From the NCBI GenBank assembly GCA_003550305.1, contig QKYT01000380.1, forward strand, positions 5,164 through 16,791: 11,628 nt of DNA. Direction: 5' to 3'. Position 1 is the stretch's first letter. Every line of letters starts with the position of its first letter. Positions 1 to 7,867 of this stretch are shown one piece after another. Source of the DNA: Glomus cerebriforme. Its lineage: Eukaryota > Glomeromycota > Glomeromycetes > Glomerales > Glomeraceae. The notes under the pieces were generated by a model. The model was not told where the DNA came from. It saw only the letters and a list, made by a program, of their open reading frames with translations, and did no database searches. Made by a program: the position numbers and the translations under genes.

Positions 1-12
1 TTAAATGTTTAA

Positions 13-251
13 ATGAAATATTCAACATATTTAAATATTCAAAATATTGAAATTAATAGAAATCATCAATTAGAAATTCCTATTATTGGATCAATAGATG
101 ATTCAATTAGCGTAAAGAATTATGACGTTATTCATTTTCTTCCCATTAATAGTATCTATACAGTAATAGTTTAAGTGAGAAACTATCTGATACTTTATCT
201 TATTGAGANNCGTTAGGCATTGAACCATTCGTACCTTCAGAATCAAAGTAA
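13..251 (+). pseudogene. Possible gene fragment at the left edge
   Basis: An open frame from the ATG at 13 to the TAA at 172-174 encodes 53 residues with a protein-like look (central LEIPIIGSIDD). A second piece (216-251) reads GIEPFVPSESK then TAA. A donor-like GTAATA lies at 162 and an acceptor-like TTATTGAG ends at 207, but the 46-nt intron would be very short and the phases do not join cleanly. Two ambiguous bases at 209-210 sit exactly at the junction. It may be a two-exon gene end, a relic, or chance. Confidence 0.25.
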
Positions 252-514
252 AAAACAAATACTTTTAATAATTAATTAAATNATTTACATTAATTATTTA
301 TATAAATCTATTTATTTTTAGAAAAAATATAAAAATATGATATATATTAACAATTTTAATTTATATTATGTAAATTTGCTATAAAATATTATGATCAAGT
401 AAAAAAAAAAAAGAGCTGTAAATACAAAAGTATATTGGTAATCAATAAAAATAAACGAGTATTTTCTTCTCGTGAATTTGCATATATAATCTTCAAAAAT
501 TTTATTTTCTCTCT
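252..514. other. AT-rich intergenic stretch
   Basis: This is low-complexity A/T sequence with one ambiguous base at 282 and a poly(A) run near 400. I see no gene. The open frame beginning at 435 has no ATG start. Confidence 0.6.
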
Positions 515-847
515 CTCTCAACGTGGACTAATGTTACACAAAATCGAAAAAAGATCTGCGTGTGATTTATTATACTTTTATTATTATAATATTAACAAAA
601 TTGTGTTAAGCAAAAGAGAATCTATTCTGATTAAAAATTTGGAAAATCCTAGCCTTTCATACAAGTAAAACAATGTAGGTTTGTATTCCTTAAATAATAC
701 AAGGTTTTAATAAAGTTTACCATTAGTATTGTCGTTTTTCTTATTCGTTTCAAAATTTTTAGAATTTGTTACACAAGTTCCGTGAACAATCCATTTGTTT
801 CATATTTAACCTAAACGTTATATTCTAAAAAAAAAAATACAGAAGAC

Positions 848-918
848 ACCCACTATGTCCTAAATTGGTTCAAATTCAAAAACACATTTTGAACCAATTT
901 GGGAATTTTTTGGGATTT
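848..918. repeat. Small hairpin insertion in the left copy
   Basis: The arms AAATTGGTTCAAA (862-874) and its exact complement (888-900) flank a 13-nt loop. With one G-T wobble the stem extends to 858 and 904. The right copy lacks this segment (it goes from CAACCTAAAC near 3280 towards CTATTTGTGAG near 3330 with different, shorter sequence), so it may be an insertion. Confidence 0.6.
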
Positions 919-962
919 CCTTTTTTATAGGGTTTGATTATTCTATTTGTGAGATCATAGAC

Positions 963-1132
963 GAAAAAAAAAGATATAAAATAATCAGCTTGCAACCTTT
1001 TTCAATAACTCATTTATTCAATACTCAAATTGATAATTTCTGACATTCTGTGAAAAAAAAAATATATTAAATAATCAGCTTGCAACCTTTTTCAATAACT
1101 CATTTATTCAATACTCAAATTTAAAGTTTCTT
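963..1132. repeat. 90-bp tandem duplication inside the left copy
   Basis: ATAATCAGCTTGCAACC and the following CAATAACTCATTTATTCAA occur at 981 and again at 1071, an exact 90-bp period. The right copy has the segment once (about 3368-3422), so the duplication arose after the large duplication, or one unit was lost from the right copy. Confidence 0.85.
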
Positions 1133-1288
1133 TCTCATTCTAAGTACAAATACAACAACGTAAATGAATCCAATAATTAAATCACTCACTGAAGATCCCT
1201 CCGATCCTATTAACTCAGGGCCAGATGGGTCACAAATTGGTTGTTCTATCATGTAACAATCGTCCTTATTACGCAGTTCAATAATCGG
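1121..1288 (-). pseudogene. C-terminal fragment of a single-pass membrane protein (left paralogue)
   Basis: The frame runs from PIIELRNKDDCYMIEQ (1288) through a 22-codon linker to a membrane segment (IGFIYVVVFVL) with a short basic tail RMRKKL and TAA at 1121-1123. No in-frame ATG opens it and there is no good acceptor AG next to the poly(T) tract just upstream, so the 5' part of the gene is missing or unrecognisable. The basic tail after the hydrophobic stretch suggests a type I membrane anchor rather than a GPI signal. Family not recognised. Confidence 0.5.
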
Positions 1289-1713
1289 CAGGTGTCGAAT
1301 CAAAAAAAAATGTTTATAAATGTTTTCTCAATTTATAAATATGATGGTATTGATATAAATCAAGAATATAGTGATTTACTTTTGACAATTTCATTAAGGT
1401 TGCTGCAATAAATAATTTTAATATTTAAAATATATAAAATATAATTTAGTATAGTACATAAATACTAGATAGATTGGTATCCCCATCGATCTTGTCATTT
1501 TTATTATTCATCACTTTAATTAAAATTTTCTTTTTCAATCTTATGTAATAAACGATTTTTCTTACAAATTTTATAAAAAAAATTATATTTAATTTAATAT
1601 TGCTTATTTTCGTGTGTAATTTATTATATGACAAAATTTTTTTCAACGTTTAATGTACAGGATAAAAGGATTATTTTTACGTGAAAATTGCTATCAGTAA
1701 TATGTTGTATTTA

Positions 1714-1910
1714 TAGCGCTTTTCAAAATTATGATACCCCCCCTACAAATCACTTGCTATGATTATTATAATCAGTCATACGAAATATATGATTGGTTAT
1801 ATTTGTTGATTTATTTATTATAACCAATTATATGTTTCGTATGATTATAGTAATCATAATCTTTTTAGCAAGTGATTTGTAGGGGGGTATCTTAATTTTG
1901 AAAAGTGCGA
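1714..1910. mobile_element. 197-bp hairpin MITE with TA target duplication
   Basis: The left arm (1714-1801) and right arm (1819-1910) are long inverted repeats with a 17-nt loop. Termini are TAGCGCTTTTC and, read inward from the right, TCGCACTTTTC. Both arms contain a C-run (seven and six) followed by TACAAATCACTTGCTA. TA flanks both sides (1712-1713 and 1911-1912), and the right duplication copy shows the empty site with a single TA (near 4102). TA targeting and long arms fit a Tc1/mariner-type non-autonomous element. It has no coding capacity. Confidence 0.88.
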
Positions 1911-1980
1911 TAATCCATTTTTATTATGCTGATAGCTTATTTATTAAGCCAGAAGATTTAATTTCCGTTGTCTAACAATT

Positions 1981-2215
1981 AAATTTTCAAACATTAGAAA
2001 CTTAGAAGCAATTATGGTAATCTATATCTATATCTATATCTATATATATATAATAAAAAAATTACTGTGGAACCTAACGTTTAGAATCTTTTGATTGGCA
2101 AATTTATGTTAATACTTAAAAGTTAAGACCTTTTGATCGGCAAATTTGTGTTGATTACTAATGTGAAAAAAAATATTTTTAGTTTGACATTTTACTAATA
2201 CTAATTAGTAGTAGT
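1981..2215. other. Spacer with microsatellite and a 42-bp direct repeat
   Basis: A TATATC hexamer microsatellite decaying into TA repeats occupies 2021-2052. Two diverged direct repeats follow (2087-2118 and 2129-2160), sharing CTTTTGATYGGCAAATTTRT with a period of about 42 bp. No gene is seen. Confidence 0.7.
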
Positions 2216-2334
2216 GTTGTAGCCCAAATCGACTTATGCAACACATCGGCCTAAATTAGGAAAGTATCGTTGGTACTGCCTTAAGGCATTATTGTAATGG
2301 GCCGATGATTTAGGCCGATGGGTTGGTCTACAAC
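2216..2334. mobile_element. 119-bp inverted-repeat element between the duplicated copies
   Basis: Termini are GTTGTAGCCCAA on the left and, as complement, GTTGTAGACCAA on the right. Both ends then have CATCGGCCTAAAT after slightly different spacing. AGT flanks both sides (2213-2215 and 2335-2337), a possible 3-bp target duplication. The centre contains GCCTTAAGGC. This is a MITE-like element of unassigned superfamily. Confidence 0.65.
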
Positions 2335-2511
2335 AGTAAAAATCTAGGCCTATTACATAGCAAATAATGTAAAATATAAACTTAACTGAAAAAAAGTTTA
2401 GTAGATTTCTGAAAGATGATTGGCTGATTTAGAGAAATTTTTTTCATTATTAACCTAGAACCCCTTTTTCTTCTCGTCAACTTGGACTAACGGTACACAA
2501 AACGATCTATC

Positions 2512-3023
2512 ATCCCTTAATTTGTAGGTTGTGACGTATCACTATTTAACGCAGGCGTTACGAATTTTTTTTTAGTTTATTTTTAGCTATATTGTATTTA
2601 GAGAACATTTTTATAGTTTAGTTATTGTTTATATTTTTAATTTATTTTTAGTTTATTACATGGAAAATATCTGTCGGGATGATCATCGTGGCTGCTGGGA
2701 AGGACGAATTGTCCACTGGACAAGTTGTACTTTGACAAATGCGGCTAAAATGTCTAAAGGACAAGTTTCTCCAAAGAACAAATTGTCCAAGAATTTGGAA
2801 CATTATATAAGGGCGGATTAGGAGGGAATTCAAAGAAACAAAATGATTCTTTAGTTTAGAATAGTCTTAGAAAGAAACCGATACTACAGAGCCTCCTTCC
2901 CTGATTTATCTACCATTTAAAATTTCATTGTGCTTATAAATTTCTATTTCTGTTATCACTCCGCAATAGTACGAAAATTAGTGGTAACACAGGCAAATTT
3001 GCCTGTAGTACAAATTAAGGGAT
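2512..3023. mobile_element. 512-bp non-autonomous inverted-repeat element
   Basis: The ends are exact 15-bp inverted repeats: ATCCCTTAATTTGTA (2512-2526) and its complement (3009-3023). It interrupts the right duplication copy, and the left copy gives an approximate empty site near 548-556. GATCT occurs on both sides (2504-2508, 3030-3034), perhaps part of a diverged target duplication, so the true edges may lie a few bases out. The right subterminal region holds the palindrome AGGCAAATTTGCCT, which recurs with the same end at 7431-7462. No transposase frame is present. Confidence 0.75.
2709..2843 (+). promoter_or_regulatory. Promoter-like core inside the 512-bp element
   Basis: TTGTCC-ACT-GGACAA (2709-2723) is a perfect dyad. 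GGACAA (2759-2764) and TTGTCC (2783-2788) form a second, wider dyad. Next come a TATA box (TATATAA, 2804-2810) with a GGGCGG block right after it, and an ATG at 2843 opening only a very short frame. The spacing resembles an activator-site cluster upstream of a polymerase II core promoter. Activity is inferred. Confidence 0.4.
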
Positions 3024-3437
3024 CAAATTGATCTGCGCGTGACTTCCAGTGGCTGGTAAATGATAATACTTTTGTCATAATATTTAACAAAACTGTGTTC
3101 GGCAAAAATTAAAATTTGGAAAGCCCATTGCCTTTCATACAAGTGTGGGGTTTCCTTTAGTAATACAACGTTCCATTAGTATTGTCGTGTGATGATAAAC
3201 GCCTTATTTGTTTCAAAAGTTTTTAGAATTTGTTACACAAGTTTTGTGAACAATGCATTTTGTTTCATATTTTGTTTATCAACCTAAACATGGAGACGCA
3301 GACAATACGAGTATATTCTTTTTGATTAATCTATTTGTGAGATCATAGACGAAAAAAAAAGGTATAAAATAATCAGCTTGCAACCTTTTTTTTCAATAAC
3401 TCATTTATTCAATACTCAAATTGATAATTTCTGACAT

Positions 3438-3599
3438 TCAAATTCTCATCCTAAGTACAAATACAACAAAATAAATGAATCCAATCAACAAACCACCTAC
3501 TGCTTGGGTCACTGAAAACCCCGAAAATTTTGTACCCTCAAAACAAGGTGATTGTTCTATCATGTAATAATCGTCCTTATTACGCAGTTCAATAATCGG
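3438..3599 (-). pseudogene. C-terminal fragment of a single-pass membrane protein (right paralogue)
   Basis: This is a paralogue of 1121-1288: PIIELRNKDDYYMIEQ, then a different linker of 22 codons, then IGFIYFVVFVL, RMRI and TGA at 3438-3440. The frame extends a few codons further upstream (SGTW) to a TGA beside the poly(T) tract. A one-base difference from the left copy at 3600 (GGCC against GCC in reading direction) changes the upstream frame. Codon-level conservation outside the linker argues for coding ancestry. The rest of the gene is not visible upstream. Confidence 0.5.
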
Positions 3600-4160
3600 C
3601 CAGGTGCCAGATCAAAAAAAAAAATGTTTATTCTCGTTTGGAAGGTTAACATCACATTGAATTTGTATTTTATATCAATACCATTATATTTTTAAATTAA
3701 GTTTCTGGTGATTTACTTTTGAGAGTTTCATTAAGGTTATTTTCTTTTGTTATATATCTCGAATTTGCTAGTAATTTAGACAGTATTCTATTTTCATAGC
3801 TGTAATAAATTTTTTTTACAATTTAAAATATAAAGTACATAAATAATATATAATAGGTAGATTGATATCCCCGTCGTTTTTATTATTCGCCCTTTTGCTT
3901 ATGTAAATTTCACTTTATTAAAAATGATCTTTTTCAATTTTTGTAATAAACTATCTTTCTTATTTTTATAAACCAATTAGTCTTTGACTTAATGTTACTT
4001 TTCGTTTTTTCATGTGTAATTTATTATATGATAAATTTTTTTCAACAGGATTAAAATACTACTTTACGTGAGAATTGCTGTCAGTAATAATATGGTATAT
4101 TTAATCCATTTTTATTTTTACCTACTAAACCGGAAGATTTATTTACCGCTGTCAGCAAAT

Positions 4161-4545
4161 ATAAAATAGGTTATCATTATGCGAAATTAATTATTATTAT
4201 AAAATTTAGGCATTGTAATATATTTAGTTTTGTTAGAAATTTTGTGTCTTTATTATATAGTCTAAACCATGACAAAGAAATGAAAGGACGAAAGATATTA
4301 TAAAATAAATTACTGCGCACACTTTTTAGATTACAACGCTTGAATATTTCTATACCATAATAACCATACAGAAATTTCTTCACGAATTAAAAGTTTAAAA
4401 GAATAAATTAGATTTATTGATACTTGATAATCTTTATTAATTAATACAGTATAAAAAAAAATTGAAGAAAAAATCGTTCTATTATATAAAATTACTTCTA
4501 TTATAACCAAAAAATCATATAGCAGGAAAATGAGCTGGATTTGTT
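4161..4545. other. Intergenic stretch downstream of gene B
   Basis: AT-rich sequence holding the gene B 3' end and poly(A) signals. A minus-strand open frame at 4177-4383 starts with GTG, not ATG, and has no recognisable features, so no gene is called. Confidence 0.6.
4413..4438 (-). terminator. Candidate polyadenylation signals of gene B
   Basis: Two AATAAA hexamers on the minus strand (4438-4433 and 4418-4413) lie about 108 and 128 nt past the gene B stop codon, in T/A-rich sequence. Their position suits a short 3' untranslated region. Confidence 0.45.
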
Positions 4546-6087
4546 TTATACAGCAGATGTGGAGGAATCAGAAAAATTAAATTCACTCGTATAATTATAT
4601 TCTCGCCTTACTAATTTCCTCCCAGGTTTGAATTCAGGGGGAGTTGGTTCATATTTAACTATTTGATAAAAAAAAAAAGTTAGTAATCAACTTATAAATT
4701 GAAAATAAAAAGAAAATAATCTCAATTTAAAATTCTTACTATAAAATCCGACATTTTTGCCGAAATTTTTATAACATCTATTTATGTTCCATGTAGATAT
4801 ACCTAAAATAATCCATCCTAAACAAGCTTTTTTTAAAAAAAAATAAAATGATAATTAATATTTTAAAATATGATGAAAAAATTATGTTATTTCAAAGTTT
4901 AATTATTACCTTGCCATAAAAGTATATCATATGAAGGATCAAATTTAAAGCAATTAGACAGACTTAGACCATATTGATAACAATAACCAGTAGTTAAAAA
5001 ATATAATACTCCTGCTTGTATTATATTTCCTAAATATATAAAGTATACCATTATTTTTGATTCATCTCTGACCTACAATTTTCAAAGAAAAAGGATTATT
5101 TAGATAAAATATTTATTATTATAAAAAAATTGACTACTTATACTTACCGCTTTAAACATAAGTATTGTATAAATTAAAAATATACTATCTAATGGTATAG
5201 TTAAATATATAAAAGCTCGATTATATTTGAAATTTCCATCTTCTAAGTCATTCTTTAAGGTAATAATAGACTCGAGTGTATAATACATAGCTAACCATAT
5301 TCCCATTATCATAAAGTTTGCGTGAAATATTGGGAATTGCACACTATATGTTGCATGCATTTCTAAATGATAATTAATAAATCAATATTAAAATCAGGGG
5401 GAAAAAGCTCATAGTATAATATAAATATAAACATTACCTTTTATGTCTTGTCTTTTTGAAAACTCATATTTATGAACTAGAGGCCACAATCTGAGATTGG
5501 ATGAGATTTCATAATTGATAGAATTTTTTAATTATGCATATAATAAAAGAGTAGTTACCTGTTTTTCCATAATAAATATATAAACAGAGTATAAAAGAAT
5601 TGCAATAGCATTAAGATAAAAATTGAAATATATAATATTGCATAAATATAGGATTTTGTTATAAATTTATCATAAGTACAAGTTGAACAGCTGTTATATT
5701 GAGTATAAAGTATAAATATGATTGTCGTTACAGGAAACGAGTGAACAACAAGAAATACTATCCCATGGAGTATTGTCCTACTGTAAAACTAAGAAAAGAT
5801 GGAATATAAATAATTAATGCAATTTCTGATAATATTGATGTGGTATATAATTTAAAATTAGAAAGAATCATTACCATAACTATTCCTGATATTACTGGAA
5901 AAATTATTAATGGAATCGATTTATAATTGCGATAAAAGTTATCAGTAACTATCAAATATGCAAGGAATAAAATAACGTATAATAGCGTATCTATTATGAA
6001 AATGGTTAAGACCAATTTCTCACTCTTGCAAAGGTCCTTGTAGTAATCGTTAAATTTTTCATAAAGATATTTGATGTCGTCTATCAT
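4546..6087 (-). CDS. Gene B: polytopic membrane protein, about 357 aa, seven exons
   Basis: Exons on the minus strand are 6087-5875, 5788-5559, 5490-5438, 5362-5148, 5072-4910, 4826-4740 and 4658-4546. They sum to 1074 nt (358 codons with stop) and every junction is phase-consistent. Introns are 86, 68, 75, 75, 83 and 81 nt, all GT-AG. The last has an ideal TTACTAAC branch site, while the fifth ends in an A-rich acceptor. Hydrophobic segments are near residues 25-47, 57-71, 79-102, 118-145, 176-199, 215-237, 243-267 and 286-305. A Cys pair (SCSTC, 105 and 108) sits in the loop before segment four, and the C-terminal tail of about 50 residues is polar, with PTPPEFKPG and a Ser-rich end. The layout suggests a seven- or eight-pass receptor-like or transporter-like protein, but I do not recognise the family. 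The exon 1/exon 2 boundary is uncertain (see 5761-5874). Confidence 0.82.
5761..5874 (-). other. Ambiguous junction in gene B: 86-nt intron or frameshift
   Basis: In the intron model, splicing runs from ATG|GTAATG (donor at 5874) to TTTTCTTAG (ending 5789), and the next exon continues in phase as FYSRTILHGIV. GTAATG is also the donor after exon 3 (5437), which supports this. Against it, the 86 nt have no stop in the upstream frame, encode a plausible hydrophobic stretch, and show lower GC at third codon positions, all coding-like. In the alternative model the upstream frame runs to a TAG at 5758-5760 and a one-base disruption within 5761-5788 switches frames, which would make this copy broken or misassembled. 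I lean only slightly to the intron. Confidence 0.5.
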
Positions 6088-6125
6088 TTTTGATTTGAAA
6101 ATTAAAAATTGAAGAATTGAATTTT

Positions 6126-6206
6126 ATAAGAATGGAAAAAAATTGAATTTATAAGAATAGAAAAAAAATTGGAATTTCGTAAGAATGTAAAAAAAAACCG
6201 AATTTT
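6126..6206. repeat. Three-copy tandem repeat just upstream of gene B
   Basis: Three imperfect units of 25-29 bp (6126-6150, 6151-6177, 6178-6206) share a core of TAAGAATRG, then poly(A), then a TTGAATTT-like end. They lie 39-119 bp before the gene B start codon, in the probable leader or proximal promoter. Unit length varies mostly through the poly(A) run. Confidence 0.75.
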
Positions 6207-6243
6207 GAAATTTTGTATTTAAAAAAATTTGAAAAAAAAACAA

Positions 6244-6322
6244 CTTTATATAATTTTTTTTAACAAAGATTCTTTTCAATAATTACAATTCGTGTAAATC
6301 CTCCACTTCATGGTTCCACGTG
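6244..6322 (-). promoter_or_regulatory. Candidate promoter of gene B
   Basis: On the minus strand TATATAAAG lies at 6252-6244, about 160 nt upstream of the start codon. A CACGTG E-box lies at 6317-6322, about 230 nt upstream. CACGTG is the core recognised by fungal bHLH factors as a class; no specific factor is implied here. Confidence 0.35.
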
Positions 6323-7430
6323 TTTCATTTTCCATGTTTCATGATCAACGAACGACATTAAATGGAGTTTTGTTTTCTTTTCTTCCTTTTAATACATTTT
6401 ACCTTTTCTGAAAGTGATTTCCTTGTCCCATATTTTTCCTAAATGTAGCATATTCTATTTATAACCTTAACTTTAAATCACGGAAATTATTCTAAGATTT
6501 TGCCGATCATGTAGCAGATTCAAACAACGAAAGATAAAAATATTGAATATATAATTTTCTTTGTTTTGAATCTTAAACGTTGTCAAGTTCAACGGATTAT
6601 TTTAATTAGATTGATTGTAATAATTATTTGGTTTGTTTTAGACTTATTTAATCTTTTACAGCAAAATAATATGCTTCTTCCCTTCCCGACTCTTATTTTT
6701 TGAAAAAAAAAAATTTTAACCCCAATCAAAGTGTCAATGTGTACAAAACATTTGGATATTTTGACAGATATACCCGATTAAAGTACCTATTTTTTTTTAG
6801 GATGTCGCTGCTGAAATAACATTCTGTCACATGATCGATGCGGGCTTCCGAAAAAAAAAATAAATTAATTTTATTAATTTTATGCATGATGCATTAAAAT
6901 TCTACTGTTTTAATTTCATTGTATAAAGTTTTACATAAATAAAAAAAAAAAAAAAAGAAAAATTCAATATGATAATTTTTATATAATTTTTAGACAAATA
7001 TAGAAAATTTTCTAATTTACGAATAAAATGTACGAAACTTTTGTAATCCATTTGTATAGGGTTTGTACATAAAACTTATAAACACAAGAAAATTTTAATA
7101 TAAAACTGCAAATTTTCTTTAAGGTCTTGTTTAGTAACAATGTTCTGCTGTATTCTGAAACATTATGCAAGGAAATTGAAGTCATATTGCAGATCACTCT
7201 AAATAGGAAACTCGAAATTTTACATATTTGATTGACAATTGATATAAAATATTGCTTCGTCATAAATTCAAATTTCCTTAAGGAAATTTATATAAACATC
7301 GTGCATCGTGTTTATACAGTAGGAACTAAAAATACCAGAAAGCCAGAAAATTGTTAATTTACTAAAAATAGTTATAAAAAAAATTTAAAGATTGACCCAA
7401 AAAACGGTAAATTCACTATCCCTTAATTTG
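6323..7430. other. Intergenic stretch upstream of gene B
   Basis: No convincing gene. A GC-richer island of about 50 bp (6800-6851, with CACATGATCGATGCGGGC) is bounded by poly(T) and poly(A) tracts and could be an old repeat fragment. A 16-nt A run lies near 6942. A minus-strand ATG frame of 83 codons at 7012-7263 lacks coding-like third positions and is not called. Confidence 0.5.
7270..7289. repeat. Perfect 20-bp palindrome
   Basis: AAATTTCCTT is followed at once by its exact complement. It lies between the uncalled 83-codon frame and a TATATAAA-like sequence (7289-7296). It could be a binding site or a transposon footprint. Confidence 0.6.
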
Positions 7431-7462
7431 TAATACAGGCAAATTTGCCTGCGTTATATGAA
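7431..7462. mobile_element. Solitary end of the 512-bp element family
   Basis: CCCTTAATTTGT followed by TACAGGCAAATTTGCCTG matches, in inverted orientation and with a single mismatch, the right end of the 512-bp element (2990-3021). No matching opposite end is visible to either side, so this is a truncated copy, or a related element whose other end has decayed. Confidence 0.7.
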
Positions 7463-7838
7463 GGATCACCCACCATGATGTCTAGACGTCATGCTGATCA
7501 TAATATCTGACATGATATCTGTACATCTTTCGTCAGGACAAAAAACAACAAGTTATTTTGACTTCTGCCATACACCATACTTGTAAGCGTAGTAATATAT
7601 TTTTAGTGTCTACGGGGGCCATAATTTCACGCATTTGAGTTGATTAATTGTGTACTAAGAGGGCAATTAGATATTGTTTAGATACAGCGTCTAAATTTTT
7701 AATAATTAATTCCGCATAATGAGATTCTTATGTCTGATTATTGTTAAAGTCAAAATTATTCATCTTTTGAACTTATGCTTGTATGCACAACGTTTATATA
7801 AATATGATTAAGGAAATCCGAATTTATGATAATATAGA
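7463..7838. other. Probable decayed element body
   Basis: This is less AT-rich than its neighbours. It includes an imperfect 18-bp palindrome around TCTAGA (ATGATGTCTAGACGTCAT, 7477-7494) and short minus-strand frames (for example MREIMAPVDTKN) that do not connect. It may be the remainder of the element that begins at 7431. No gene is called. Confidence 0.35.
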
Positions 7839-7867
7839 CTAGGTGTAACCCGTCGCGCTGCGCCGGG
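7839..7867 (-). mobile_element. Helitron-like 3' terminus
   Basis: On the minus strand a GC-rich hairpin (7867-7849; arms CCCG.CGC and GCG.CGGG, one mismatch, 3-nt loop) is followed after six bases by CTAG (7842-7839) and then T. A short hairpin just before CTRR with a T outside is the standard Helitron 3' end. The element body would lie at higher coordinates. I could not identify its 5' TC end or any Rep/helicase coding. Confidence 0.45.

Larger units (their letters stand above)
515..1980. repeat. Left copy of a tandem segmental duplication
   Basis: This aligns by eye, in order and in the same orientation, with 2471-4160. Shared landmarks include GGACTAAYGKTACACAAAA (529 and 2484), GCCTTTCATACAAGT (652 and 3130), CCATTAGTATTGTCG (720 and 3174), TGTGAGATCATAGACG (948 and 3338), the membrane-protein fragment, and CAGTAATA followed by AATCCATTTTTATT near the end. 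The left copy alone has the 848-918 hairpin, the 90-bp internal duplication and the 197-bp element. Confidence 0.85.
2471..4160. repeat. Right copy of a tandem segmental duplication
   Basis: This is the partner of 515-1980, separated from it by about 490 bp. It alone carries the 512-bp element at 2512-3023, which interrupts the aligned sequence between ACACAAAA and GATCTGCGYGTGA. Divergence is substantial in noncoding parts and low in the coding fragment. Confidence 0.85.

Noticed and set aside
435..668. Plus-strand open frame of 77 codons
   Set aside because: It starts at TTG, lies in AT-rich sequence, and the collinear right duplication copy does not keep the frame.
1446..1646. Minus-strand open frame of 66 codons
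   Set aside because: Lys/Ile/Asn-rich low-complexity translation; the aligned right copy does not preserve it.
2648..2833. Minus-strand open frame of 61 codons within the 512-bp element
   Set aside because: It is antisense to the promoter-like block; its residues reflect the GGACAA repeats, with no protein features.
4177..4383. Minus-strand open frame of 68 codons after gene B
   Set aside because: GTG start, no splice partner and no recognisable features; it begins about 30 nt past the gene B poly(A) signals.
5692..5781. Alternative gene B intron from GTAGGA to AATATAACAG
   Set aside because: It would remove a clearly coding hydrophobic stretch, and the joined frame meets a TGA a few codons later.
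7012..7263. ATG-initiated minus-strand frame of 83 codons
   Set aside because: Third codon positions are not depleted in GC as in genes A and B, and there is no splice structure, domain or partner. It could still be a small gene, but I cannot support it.
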